A stretch of 64,000 bases of DNA from Sclerotiophoma versabilis (taxonomy: Eukaryota; Ascomycota; Dothideomycetes; Pleosporales; Didymellaceae), in NCBI GenBank assembly GCA_012274445.1, contig JAAROD010000058.1, positions 124,001-188,000 of the forward strand, given 5' to 3'. The notes beneath the pieces are model-generated. The model made no database searches and had not been told where the DNA came from. It saw nothing but the letters and a program-made list of their open reading frames with translations. Both the position numbers and the translations under genes were made by a program. Of the stretch, positions 22,773 through 33,527 are shown piece by piece. Position 1 is the first letter of the stretch, and each line of letters starts with the position of its first letter.

Positions 22773-23357
22773 TCAAGTCTCGGCGGGCTTCTTCTCGCCC
22801 TGAGCATCGAAGCCGAGTTTCTCCAGCTGGCGGACGAGCTCGTTGATCTTGATGACTTTCTCGAACTGCTCCGGCAGCAAGCCCTCGCCCTTCTCCTTCT
22901 TGTCCTTCAGGTCTCGGGCCTGTCGCAGCTTCTTCACCAGCTTCTTTGCCTCCTTCTCCTTCTCGGCCTCGGGGTCGACGGGCTTCGCGGGCTCGACAGG
23001 GGCGGCGGCTTTGGCGGGCTCGACGGACTTCTCGTCCTCCTTGTCGGCAGCAGCCTTCTTTCTTGCTTCCCGGCGCTTTGCGTTCTTGTTGGCTGGATTG
23101 CCGATCTTGGCGGAATCCTCGTCCTCCTTCTTCAAGCTCTCGGCGCCGGGAACACCGCCCTTGGCTCGGTTCCTGAAGCCTTCGGCAGTCCTGTTCTTGT
23201 AGAGCTCGACGTCCTCTGGCGGACGGTAGCCCGGGCGCACGCGGATTTCCTTGCGGACGGAGCCGTCGGCACGAACGGAGGCGGGGATGTGACGCTCGCC
23301 GGTGGCCGAGGTGGTGATGCCAGCTCGCGAGACCGGGTTGCTGTCGACGGAAGGCAT
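22773..23357 (-). CDS. PYM/WIBG: partner of Y14 and Mago, exon-junction complex disassembly factor
   Basis: Single exon, 194 residues. The N-terminal 50 residues carry the Mago-Y14-binding motif (GERHIPASVRADGSVRKEIR, then VRPGYRPPEDVELYKNR), the diagnostic feature of PYM. The rest is a charged helical region rich in Lys, Glu and Ala, ending with a conserved helix (PEQFEKVIKINELVRQLEKL). PYM binds the 40S ribosome and strips exon-junction complexes from translated mRNA. Its presence fits the intron-rich genes of this organism. It diverges from QCR9, with 440 nt between start codons. Confidence 0.9.
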   Translation of the reverse strand: MPSVDSNPVSRAGITTSATGERHIPASVRADGSVRKEIRVRPGYRPPEDVELYKNRTAEGFRNRAKGGVPGAESLKKEDEDSAKIGNPANKNAKRREARKKAAADKEDEKSVEPAKAAAPVEPAKPVDPEAEKEKEAKKLVKKLRQARDLKDKKEKGEGLLPEQFEKVIKINELVRQLEKLGFDAQGEKKPAET

Positions 23358-23797
23358 GGTGAGGGCGGGGTGGGCGGTGGAGGCGGTGGAGGCGGAGGGT
23401 AGAAAGCGCGGTGGTGGGGTCGATGAGGCCGGAGCCGTAGTCGCGCTGCGCAGAGTGAGTGTGCCTGTGTGCCGGTGGGCGGCCGGGCTGGGCGTCGGTC
23501 ACGTGCGGTGCCTGCGGGTCGATAGTGTCGCGCGGTTGGCGGTTGGTGTGCAGAGGTGTGGGCGTGGAAGCCCGGCGGCGTGCTCGCAGCTCAAAAGCGA
23601 GCGTGGTGGGCGGAGACGGTGGTGAGGGCCGGGCAGGGCAGAAAGCGCAGCAGCGGCAGCCAATCACAGAGACTGGGTTGTCCGCCTGCCTGGGCGGTCG
23701 AAACTGTCGGTCACGAACCTCATCCTCGCATACCCGCAGCAGCAGCACCACCACCACCCCGTCCCGCAGCCCCCCGCGCTCAGCAAACACGTTCACA
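23358..23797. promoter_or_regulatory. Bidirectional promoter, PYM / QCR9
   Basis: 440 nt, GC-rich, between divergent starts. A string of CAGCAGCAGCACCACCACCA precedes the QCR9 ATG within the 5' UTR. Confidence 0.4.
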
Positions 23798-24218
23798 ATG
23801 GCCGGCGTAAGTCAATTGAAGAATCTCTGTGGCCCCGAGCCTGTGCTGACCGCGCCCCGTGCAGTTCGCGAACACCGTCTACAAGCAAGCCTCCCCCTAC
23901 CACGACGCCCCGGCCGCACGTTACTGACATGGACCGCAGCGCCGTCATCAGGAGCAACGTCACGCTCCTCGGCACCGTCTTCGCCGCGGCCTTTGGCATG
24001 CAGCTGTACGTGGCCGCCCCGGCTCGCAGGGCCGAACGAGAGCAGTACTGAGAACGGACACAGGGCTTTCGACACCGGCTCCGACCGCATGTGGGACAGC
24101 ATGAACCGCGGCGTAGGTGCGACGATGCAAGCGAGGGGACTCTGGCTAACCGCGTGGACAGCGCCAGTGGAAGGACATCAAGCAGCGATACCTCGAGGCC
24201 GCCGAGGACGACGAGTAG
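23798..24218 (+). CDS. QCR9: Ubiquinol-cytochrome c reductase subunit 9 (complex III, Qcr9/UQCR10)
   Basis: Five tiny exons, 23798-23806, 23865-23884, 23940-24005, 24064-24112 and 24162-24218, give 66 residues, the same as the yeast subunit. The reconstructed protein starts MAGFANTVYNAVIRSNVTLL, has one transmembrane helix (LLGTVFAAAFGMQLAF), then DTGSDRMWDSMNRGRQWKDI and an acidic tail. Exon 1 codes only three residues. Intron 2 (23885-23939) begins GCAAGC, so it is a GC-AG intron; no GT donor keeps the frame. Qcr9 is an inner-membrane subunit of the cytochrome bc1 complex, near the Rieske protein. No single exon is long enough to be noticed by a length-filtered ORF search. Confidence 0.9.
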
Positions 24219-24940
24219 AGTGTGCTGGAGAGCCGGAGCAGACATGCCATAGACCCATCTTTCTCGCGCTTCTTGGAGGCGGGCACTGTACATTGGGGTG
24301 TATTCTACAGCTTGCAACATACCACGGCCACGTGCTGATACCACCATCCATGCTCCCGCTGATACCACCATCCATGCTCCCGTGCCACTGCGCTCGCGCC
24401 AGTTCTGTTGATTGTGAAGCATTGGAGGCGTGTTGCGAGTGAATGCAAGCCGTCGTCTCCGCCTTGGCTCTGAATCTGATATGGGCGTGTGGATGGCTCC
24501 TGCGACTGGGGCGACTATGCTGCCCACGCGACTCTGTGAATGCATGCGCAAACCCCATATGGCTGCGCGGGAAACCAAAGCTGCCTCGAACGTGACAGAA
24601 GATGATGCCGATTCCAATGTCCAGACCCCAGCTTCCAGACTCAATCCCAAGCGGTTGGTCGGACTGCACTGCGACACGCTGGGTGCAGCGGCCGCGGCTG
24701 CGGGGGGTCCTTTATGCTTCGGTGCTATGACATAGCTCTGCACCCTTCACCTGCCTGGCGTCCACCAGCCCAGCAGCAAACACCAGGCCGCGCCTTCCTC
24801 GAGCCGTGGCAGGACCACCCCCCTACCCCCCTACCCCCCTACAAGCACCAGCCGTTCCACCACCGGCCCCTCGTCTCCACCGGCCGCCTGCGCCCGTCGC
24901 CAGCCAGCCGCGCCACATCCCACCTCCGCCTGGCCGCGCC
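24219..24940. other. Intergenic region upstream of UBR1, with a tandem duplication
   Basis: About 720 nt. Holds a perfect 24-bp direct duplication at 24334-24381 and a C-rich run (CCCCCTACCCCCCTACCCCC) near 24819-24840 in the presumed 5' UTR of UBR1. No gene is supported. Confidence 0.5.
24334..24381. repeat. Perfect 24-bp tandem duplication
   Basis: Two identical adjacent copies (24334-24357 and 24358-24381) of a unit that starts GCTGATACC and ends ATGCTCCC. Confidence 0.9.
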
Positions 24941-27900
24941 ATGTACATATCGCCGCTGGAGCAGGAGCTCTGCCGCAACCTGCGCGACCTGCCTCGACGC
25001 CACCACTACCGCTACACGCCAGACGCCGACCGCGACCTGCGCGCCATCCTCTTCCGCTCGCTCGCCGGCCACCCCGCCCACCTCCCGCTCTTCTTCCCCG
25101 CCGGACTGCCCGCCGACGACGAGAAGCCATGGAGCTTGCGAGACGCCCAGGGCGCAGTCGAGGGCGCAGAGTACACCGCCGCAGCGCGGGGAAAGCCGTG
25201 CGGCCACATCTTCAAGAACGGCGAGGGCACCTACCGCTGCAAGACATGCACAACCGATGAGACCTGCGTCCTTTGCGCCCGCTGCTTCGACGCCTCCGAC
25301 CACGACGGCCACCAGGTCTTTGTCAGCGTCTCGCCCGGGAACTCGGGCTGCTGCGACTGCGGTGACGAAGAGGCCTGGGTGCGCCCTGTCCACTGCAACA
25401 TACACTCGCCCGACGCAGCGCCGGCCAGCAAGACGGCAGGCAAAGCGAAAGAAGCTTCGTCGCTGCCCGATGACGTGCGCGAGAGCATACGCATGACCAT
25501 CGCCAGGTCTCTGGACTACCTCATCGACGTCTTCTCCTGCTCTCCCGAACAGCTGCGTCTGCCCAAGACCGAGGACTCCGTCTTGCAGGACGAGCGCAAC
25601 TCACGCCTTGCCTCGAAATGGTACGAGCCGGGCGATCAGCCAGAGGAAAACCAGGAATACTGCCTCGTCCTCTGGAACGACGAGAAGCACACCGTGACCG
25701 ATGTCCAGGAGCAGGTTGCTCGCGCTTGCAAACAGAAGCAGGCTTTTGGTCTTGCCAAGGCGCATGAAGTCAACGATGTCGGTCGAAGCACTGTCGTCTA
25801 CAGGTCAGATCTGAAGGAGCTTCTTCGCATGGCCAAAATCATCGAGGAAATCAAGTTGACCGTCACCATTCGGTCCGCACGAGACACCTTCAGAGAGATG
25901 ATGGGCGGTGCCATCGTAGAGTGGATCTCTGATATCGCTGGGTGCAGCGCAGGCGATGACCATCAGGTACTGCGACGTACCGTCTGTGAGGAGATGCTGA
26001 AGCCATGGCGCGTTGGAAGCGCAGCGTCCAATGAGAGCATTGGCAAAGACGGCCTGGACGATCACGAACTCGAAGATAGAGAGAATGAGGAGAGGAGTTT
26101 TTTCCGAGGACTCTTGCCTATTGCGCGACGGCCTCAGATTATAAGAATACGTCGACAGCGCACAGCTGATAGGACCGACGACACAACAGCTTCAGACGAT
26201 GAATTTGACGACGGCGATGATGAAGCCGAAGGCGCTGCAGATGCTGGCGAAGAGATGGACATTGACGAAGTCGGTGCTCAGGACAACGATGGAGATGTAG
26301 AAATGGAGGCGTTCGAGAGTGCAGACGAGGCGCTGGAAACATCCGAAGCCACCATGGCAGGATATCCTGCTCCACCTCCACCACCTAATGCACCCTCGCA
26401 CTTCTCCACAGCACAAAGAGCACAGCATGAACAGAGTGACACTCCTGCAGAATCTGATAGCGAGCCTCTGGTCGGCGCACCTTCATTGAGCCATGTTGAG
26501 CCCTTGATGACGGTACCTGGAACACCCCACACACGCTCGCTGCCATTGAGGCCACCTCGACCTCCGCAGTACTGGTTGGAGAAACCAGATGGATACGGTA
26601 GGCGGCCAGGCACACCGGCTCACGAAGATCTCTGGCAACGCCTACGTCTCGACCGCCTCATCCTGTACGACCTGCGTATGTGGAAGCAACTTCGAATTGG
26701 CATCCGCGACGTCTTCATCAGCACCGTGGTATCAATTCCGGAATTCAAGCGTTTGCTTGGCCTGCGCTTTGCTGGCGTATACACTGGTCTGGCACAGCTT
26801 TTCCTCATTGCTGATCGAGAGCCGGACCACTCCATCATCAATCTGTCCCTCCAGATGTTGACAACGCCTTCCATCACTTCGGAAGTAGTCGAGCGTGGCA
26901 ATTTCCTTACGAACCTGCTTGCCATTCTCTATACCTTCCTGACCACTCGTCAAGTCGGTTATCCAGCAAACGTCGACCCCAAGGCCACCCTGGCCTTTGA
27001 GCAAGGTGCTGTGACAAATCGACGGCTACACCATTTCTTCATGGATACAAAATACCTGTTAGCATCCGAATTCGTGCAGGACAAGATCCGCGAACAATCA
27101 AGATACCTGTTACAGTTTCTAGACCTGGTCAAACTCCACCAAGGCATATGCCCTAATCAACGTGCTGTCGGTGAGCACCTCGAGTTCGAGTCAGAGGCCT
27201 GGATCAGCGCATCGCTTATCACTAGAGAGATCAATAAGCTTTGCCGACATTTTGCAGACTCATTCACGTGGAAGAACGATGAAGATGCAACAAACATCTG
27301 TCGTGCGATCCGCGCTACAGCAGAAGTAGTGACTATCAATTCGTTGGGTGCTGAGCGCAAACGATTCGATCAAGCTGAAATCAAGGACGAAACCAAGTTC
27401 AAGACTCTAGACGTCTTTGAGTTTGACGCCGAGCCATCGACTTTCTACGGTCCTAACTACAAGATCGTCGATTACATTGTTGCAAAGGAACACATGAGCT
27501 TCCACCACGCTCTCCACTACACGCTGTCCTGGCTGATCGATCGAGCAAGAAGTATGCCACCAGATCACGTGCGGCAACTGCTTCACTTCACCCGCGATGA
27601 ACTGCAGGTGCGGTCCAACTCGGCTGTCATCCCCTCGCATCAACCGGAAGACTATCTGCTTGCCGTCTTCGACTTCCCTCTCCGGGTATGCGCATGGTTA
27701 GCTCAGATGCGGGCAGGTATCTGGGTCAGAAATGGTATCACGTTACGACATCAGATGAACCAGTACAGGAGTGTCTCACAGAGGGACGTTTGCCACCAAA
27801 GGGACATCTTCCTTCTTCAATCCGCCCTGGTTCTGTGTAACCCTTCGGTATTGCTGGCTTCAATGATCGATCGTTATGGCCTCATGGGATGGATGACCGG

Positions 27901-30900
27901 AAAGTACGACGCAAGTCAACACGGTTTTGAAGATACCCAGGCTATCGACGTGGTTGAAGATTTTGTACACCTTCTCATCATACTTCTCAGCGATCGTACC
28001 TGTCTTCTTCCTGCGGAGGACAACAACGAGTCGCATCTTGCTGCCATGCGACGAGACATTGCGCATGTGTTGTGCTTCAAGCCCCTCTCTTTCTCTGACA
28101 TGACTGCACGATTGTCGGACCGGATACAGAACATGGACGAGTTCCCTGATGTGCTTCGTGAGATGACAAGGTTCCGAGCACCTGAAGGCTTGTCGGATAG
28201 TGGCACCTTTGAGCTGAAGGAGCAATACCTTGATCTGATCGATCCCTACGTCCACCAGTACAATCGTAACCAACGAGAAGAAGCCGAAACCATCTACAGG
28301 AACTACAAAGCAAAGAAGACTGGAAAGCAGGCTAGCGATATCGTTTTCGAGCCGACCCTCCGACCAGTGACGTCTGGCCTCTTCCAGAACATCGCTGGCT
28401 TCACGAGGACACCACTGTTTACTCAAGTCATGTACTATCTCCTGGGCTATGGCCTGCGAGCGGCAGCTGCGACACCAAACATACCTGCCACGCGGGTGGA
28501 AACCTACATTCAGTTTGTGCTCCAGTTACTTCTGGTTGCTATCCTTGAGGATAAATCTGAGCAACGTGACTGGTCTGACGAGATGCCCGACTCTTTTGTA
28601 GCTTCTATACTCACGAAATCGGCGAATGTTGGTATACCCGAGCGACCTACCATCCTCTCCCTTCTTTTAGCTATTCAAGAAAAGGAAGAGTACAAGAGTT
28701 GTGAGTCGAAGATCAGTCTGGTTTTACACCGGTTGAAGCAGCGGCAACAGCACAAGTTTATTGTGGCAGCTGCAGCTCTCAACATCCCAACCGATAGGAT
28801 GGACACTGCGTCGCCAGCTAGCTTCGGACTGGAGGAGAAAGAGCTGAAGAAGAAGCAGGCCTTGGAGCGGCAAGCGAAAGTCATGGCAGCCTTTAAAGAG
28901 CAGCAAGGCAAATTCATGGCTAACCAAGACTTTGACTGGGGAGAAGATGACTTTAGTGACTTGGAAGATGAAGATGGCGGTCTCGTCGAACAGGAAAAGA
29001 CCTTCAAGTACCCCTCAGGCACCTGCATCTTGTGTCAAGAAGAGACTAACGACCAAAAACTCTACGGAACTTTTGGCTATGTTTCCGAAAGTCGCATTCT
29101 TCGTCAAACCGATCTGCAGGACGGGGATTGGGTGGATGAAGTAACGCAAACCCCTACCAGTCTTGATCGTTCGGCAGATGAGGTTCGACCGTTTGGTGTC
29201 TCAGGGAAGAATAGACAGACTGTCGAAAAGACCAACGCTAGTGGCGAACGTGTTGTGACGGAAAGGCAAACCCTTGGTAAAGGCTTTCCGCGTGCCCATG
29301 TCAAGTCGGGTCCAGTATCTACTGGATGTGGACACATCATGCATTATGCCTGCTTTGAGGTCTATCTTCAGGCGACCCAGCGCAGGCACGTCGGTCAGAT
29401 TGCAAGGAATCACCCTGAACGCCCCGAATTCAAGGAATTCATGTGCCCTCTCTGCAAGGCTCTAGGTAACATGTTTCTACCGATCATCTGGAAGCCGAAG
29501 AAGATATTGCATCCTGGTGCGCTAGAAACTACGTCAACATTCAAGGAGTGGCTTGAGAGTGAGGTTGCAACGATGCACAAAACTTTTGAGGACGACAGAG
29601 GCAAGGCTTCGGCTGTAGAACTCGGTCAAGACCGAAAGAAGCTGTATGACTACGGCCAACAAGACTTCATCCAAAATATCGCCGGTCACCTTCCGGACCT
29701 TGTCAGGGCACCCGTCTTTCCACCTCCCGCGCAAGCTGCGACAGCGCCACTACACCAGCACCGATTCCAAATCCCAGCCTTCCTGACAGGAGCTGCGCGG
29801 GAGCCTGAGCCTGAACCTGTAGTGCCTGTCACACCAATGACCGAGCTCTTCCGAGTGTACCAGCGACTGCGAGATACTCTCCTATCAAACAGCATTCCGT
29901 CGAACTTCACACACCGACCGGCCGTGACAGGAGGCGACATCGAGGACTTGACCCATACCGACTCACTGGCCCAAGCCCTAGGCCACTCGATCTCTGCAGT
30001 GGAAATTGCCCAGCGCGGCGTACAGTCAGACTTTGTCAGAGGCACACTGATCGATAAGATCTCTCCGCAGACGTTGACTCACCTCCAGATTTTGTCAGAG
30101 ACTGTATCTTCATACATTGCTATTGGCAGCCTTGGGAGTCAGGGATCCAGCCTCACCGAAGTGGAGTATCTCCGTACTCAGTTTGAGCAAATTCGTCAAT
30201 TATTCATCGGTCATCCTGGTGTTTTTGATCCCGAGGTCCTCCCGCTCGATCTGAAGACCGTCACGCCTCTTTTATGCCAGGACCCGTTCGTCTTCCTTAC
30301 GCAGTGTACGGCAGGTATCGTACCTGCTACAGGCGTCGACGTTCATCACGTCTTGCGTTTGTGTTACTTGGCAGAGATGGTGCGTGTCGTTCTGTCGTAC
30401 ACCAAGCCGACAGAAGATCCGCTGAATGCACCGCATCATCAGCAACCAGAGCGCTTTATTAACTCGGAAAAAGTCAACAGCGGCTTCTTTGCCCCAGACC
30501 AGCTGAACAACCTCCTCTTCTTTGTCTGCGCCGTCTTCAATGTAGCCAGTATGGAAGACTCTCCAGCCTCACTGGACATCGACAACATGCCTGTTCCCGA
30601 TCAGTTCAAGAATCCGAACTTCCTGTACTTCATGCATAGCATGATATCCTCTTACGCCCTTCCATTTCTCCGCAAAGCCGCAATTCTTATGCACGTCCGC
30701 TACGGCATTGAGCTGCCCCATACCCCTATGGACGAGGTTGATGAGTCCGAACTCTCTCGCCTCACTACGCTCCTGCGCCTCCCCACTCTCCACGACGTCT
30801 TCTCGTCTTTCGCCACCCGCACCAACTCAGGTCATATCACACGTTCCATGGTCGCCGGCTGGGTGCGGCACCTCTTATGGGCACAGGCAGGTAATCAGCC

Positions 30901-31453
30901 CTTGGGCCCAACAATCTCGCTATCGCATCCTGCCATCTTTGAACTCGTTGGCCTGCCTAAGACGTACGACACGCTCACCGATGAGGCGATACGCAGAAAG
31001 TGTCCGACAACCGGAAAAGAGCTTACAGACCCTGCACTGTGTCTGTTCTGTGGTGAGATCATGTGCTCCCAGGCCGTGTGCTGTATGACAGATAAGGGCC
31101 AGAGGGGCGGCTGCAACCAACATCTTGCCAAGTAAGTCTAGTTCTTCACCTCGTCGATGTAAATCCTCATACTTACACAATTCAGATGCGGCGGCCAGAT
31201 CGGCATCTTCATCCACATCCGCAAATGCATGGTTCTCTTCCTTAACAAGAACCACGGTACATGGGCTGTCGCTCCTTACCTCGACAAACACGGCGAAGTC
31301 GATCCGACGCTCCGACGACACCATCAGTTATTCCTCAACCAGAAGAGGTACGACGCCCTGCTCCGCAAGGTGTGGCTCGAGGGCGGCATCCAGAGCCTGA
31401 TTGCCCGGAAGCTAGAGGGCGACATCAACAACGGCGGGTGGGAGACGTTGTAG
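24941..31453 (+). CDS. UBR1: E3 ubiquitin-protein ligase Ubr1 (N-degron recognition)
   Basis: Two exons, 24941-31131 and 31186-31453, joined by a 54-nt intron, encode 2152 residues. The frame is open upstream but has no ATG, so the start is MYISPLEQELCRNLRDLP. Domains in order: UBR box at about 87-160 (PCGHIFKNGEGTYRCKTC then CCDCGDEEAW), which binds type-1 basic N-termini; a ClpS-like domain at about 240-290 (YCLVLWNDEKHTVTDVQEQV) for type-2 bulky N-termini; an acidic disordered region at 400-540; long helical scaffold; a RING-H2 finger at about 1360-1505 (CILCQEETND, GCGHIMHYACFEVYL, MCPLCKALG); and the C-terminal UBR/UBLC cap ending with RKCMVLFLNKNHGTWAVAPY from exon 2. It works with the E2 Rad6 in the N-degron pathway. 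Confidence 0.96.
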
Positions 31454-31740
31454 GCAAACGGCGGATCGCAACTAGCAAGGGAAATTAGCAGGGTGAGAGT
31501 GATGGAATAGGATTGTCGAGTGTGATTGCAGAGGTCAGTGCATGATAAAGGCGTTATGCTTGTATATATTAGTGCTTGATAGGAAATTCAAACCCGCACT
31601 CACTCATTCTTGCTTTGCTCCCTCCCCACCGTCCCCGTGAATAACAGTACTTTGAAATCTTAAAAACTATAACATGTCATGTTATATCATCCAAAGTATG
31701 TATATTAAGTATAAATATAAAGTATAAATATAGAATTAGT

Positions 31741-31772
31741 ATATCTATATCTATATATATCTATATATATAT
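31741..31772. repeat. AT-rich microsatellite (ATATCTATAT type)
   Basis: Imperfect repeats of TATC/TATA over about 32 nt in the UBR1 3' flank. Confidence 0.75.
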
Positions 31773-31841
31773 GTACAAGGTGTGTATACATATTTCATAC
31801 AAATTCAATCCTACAACGACGACTATACAGCCTCATTCCTT

Positions 31842-31868
31842 CTCTTTCTTTCTTTCTTTCTTTCTTCC
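31842..31868. repeat. (TTTC)n microsatellite
   Basis: About six consecutive TTTC units just downstream of the Mtf2-like stop codon. Confidence 0.8.
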
Positions 31869-31898
31869 TGCATGTCAGTCTTGGATTTCTCTTCTGTT

Positions 31899-33527
31899 CT
31901 AATGTTGTTCTGGCTCTGTCGGAATAGGTTTTGTCGGAATACGGTTTGTCGAAGAGTCGTCGTTGATTTGGTTGGTGACGTCAAAAGGTGCTGTGGCGTC
32001 TTCTGTGCTTAGGAATCCGAATTCAATGTCTGTGGTGATGTCGTGCGCGGGTGGTGGTGGTTGTTGGGGATGCTGCTTTGGCGTGTTGTTTGTGTTTTCA
32101 ACGACGCTGTTGGTGGCTTTGTTGACACCATTTGTGCCCTCGTGGACGCCATTCGTGCCCTCAATAAGCGGCACATGCACATGCTGGTCTACACGCTCAC
32201 GCTCACGCTCACGCTCATTCGTATCCGCATCTGTAATGGGTCTCCGCGCCCGCGGCACAGGCACAGTCCCCTTCTCCCGCCGCCCGTCTTCAACACCCAC
32301 CCGCTCGGCCACTACCGCGCGCCACCGCCGCACCTCCCGGATGCCCTCGCCAAACTGCTCCATCCCGTATACCATCTGCATCTCCCGGCCCAACTTGCCG
32401 CTGCGCGCCATGTCGAACTCCTTAATCACCTGGTCCAGCAGCGTGAGCGTGTCGAGAGAGAACTCGATCGCGCCGTTGTGCATGTCTGTGAGCAGCGAAA
32501 TGAGCTGCGGGTACGACGACTGCTGCAGCCAGGCGGTGCGGAGGAGCTGCGTGTACAAGGCGGTGGTGGCGCCGAGGGCGTAGGACGAGCGGCCGAGGCT
32601 CTTGATGGTCGGCAGCAGCGAGAGCGGGAGCGGCGATGCGGGGAAGTGAGTGCGCAGCGTGGTGAGCGCGGTGAGGAGGTGGTGAGGGTAGTTGGCAAAG
32701 AGGATTTTGGGGTCCGGGGTGGAGGATTTGGCGGTTCGAGCTCCACGGCTGTCCCTACTCTTCGTTGGCTTCGGCGCGGTGCCGTCGAGGTCCAGTTGAC
32801 GCACTTGGTCGAAGACTTCGCGGTGCAGGATTTCCCAGAGCTCGCGGTCAGTCTTCGCAGACGTGAGGAGGTCGTCTATGCGGCTGCGCTCGCGCATGCG
32901 CGCCTTCTTCAGCTGTGCGGCGTGGGCACTTGTCTCTTCCTTTCTCCTCGCGCGCACCTCGCGCGCCTTCATCTCGAGGGGGCGAGTGCCCTTCAGCACG
33001 TGCTCGGCCATGCTCTGGAGATCTTGTTTAGGCTTTCTGCTGCGTAGTTGCTCTGCCCCTGATCGGTTCCATTCCCTCGACACGGCAGCGCCCTTTTTCA
33101 GCGCCTCGTCGAAGATTTTGTCCAGGCTCGCCTTGGGTTTCTCGTCTTCGTCGGGCTCCCAGTATTCATCGGCGATGGCGTCAATCTCTACTTCATGGTC
33201 TTTCTCCTGCTGGCGACTGCCACGAGTATTGAACTTTCTGTAGAGTTTCTCAAAAGCAGCGCGCTCAGAGCCGGTGATGGTGGTTTTGCGCGGAGGCTCG
33301 AGGTCGTCCAGTGCTGGAGGCAGGTCTTCTTTGCTCTCAAAGGGAATGTCTTCGGTGGGCGGGTCATCTTTGCGACTGTAGCGCGAGATGTTGCGGCGTG
33401 CAATGGGCTGGGCGGCGGGCTTCCATTGCTGGATCGTGGGTGTCTGGTACAGGAACGGCAGGAGCGTCTTGTTGGTGGGGATGCGAGACCGAGAGAGTGC
33501 TCGAAGGGTATTCGAGCATGCAGACAT
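31899..33527 (-). CDS. Mtf2-like mitochondrial RNA-processing/translation factor
   Basis: Single exon, 542 residues from MSACSNTLRALSRSRIPTNK. I chose this ATG because the first 40 residues are rich in Arg, Ser and Leu with few acids, as in a mitochondrial presequence. The open frame continues 115 codons upstream only through repeat-bearing non-conserved sequence. Residues about 70-300 are charged and helical. The region KTDRELWEILHREVFDQVRQ to about 430 (FANYPHHLLTALTTLRTHF, LGATTALYTQLLRTAWLQQ, SLDTLTLLDQVIKEFDMARS) resembles the Mtf2 C-terminal domain found in filamentous fungi. The C-terminus contains low-complexity ERERERER and GTNGV repeats and is variable. Yeast Mtf2/Nam1 couples mitochondrial transcription to RNA processing and translation. 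The family call is from recognition of this domain. Confidence 0.75.
   Translation of the reverse strand: MSACSNTLRALSRSRIPTNKTLLPFLYQTPTIQQWKPAAQPIARRNISRYSRKDDPPTEDIPFESKEDLPPALDDLEPPRKTTITGSERAAFEKLYRKFNTRGSRQQEKDHEVEIDAIADEYWEPDEDEKPKASLDKIFDEALKKGAAVSREWNRSGAEQLRSRKPKQDLQSMAEHVLKGTRPLEMKAREVRARRKEETSAHAAQLKKARMRERSRIDDLLTSAKTDRELWEILHREVFDQVRQLDLDGTAPKPTKSRDSRGARTAKSSTPDPKILFANYPHHLLTALTTLRTHFPASPLPLSLLPTIKSLGRSSYALGATTALYTQLLRTAWLQQSSYPQLISLLTDMHNGAIEFSLDTLTLLDQVIKEFDMARSGKLGREMQMVYGMEQFGEGIREVRRWRAVVAERVGVEDGRREKGTVPVPRARRPITDADTNERERERERVDQHVHVPLIEGTNGVHEGTNGVNKATNSVVENTNNTPKQHPQQPPPPAHDITTDIEFGFLSTEDATAPFDVTNQINDDSSTNRIPTKPIPTEPEQH

Larger units (their letters stand above)
31454..31898. 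other. Convergent 3' spacer rich in simple repeats
   Basis: Contains an AT-rich microsatellite at about 31741-31772 (ATCTATAT units) and a (TTTC)n tract at about 31842-31868. No gene seen. Confidence 0.6.

Noticed and set aside
22555..23796. 413-codon minus-strand frame covering PYM
   Set aside because: Frame-shifted shadow of PYM (PYM itself is in another frame) with Arg/Pro-rich nonsense sequence and no ATG at its start.
24714..25496. 260-codon plus-strand frame overlapping the UBR1 start
   Set aside because: Different frame from UBR1; Thr/Ala/Pro-rich shadow, whereas UBR1 shows its UBR box in the other frame.
32043..33047. 334-codon plus-strand frame opposite the Mtf2-like gene
   Set aside because: Antisense shadow rich in Val, Glu, Arg; no recognisable domain or start context.
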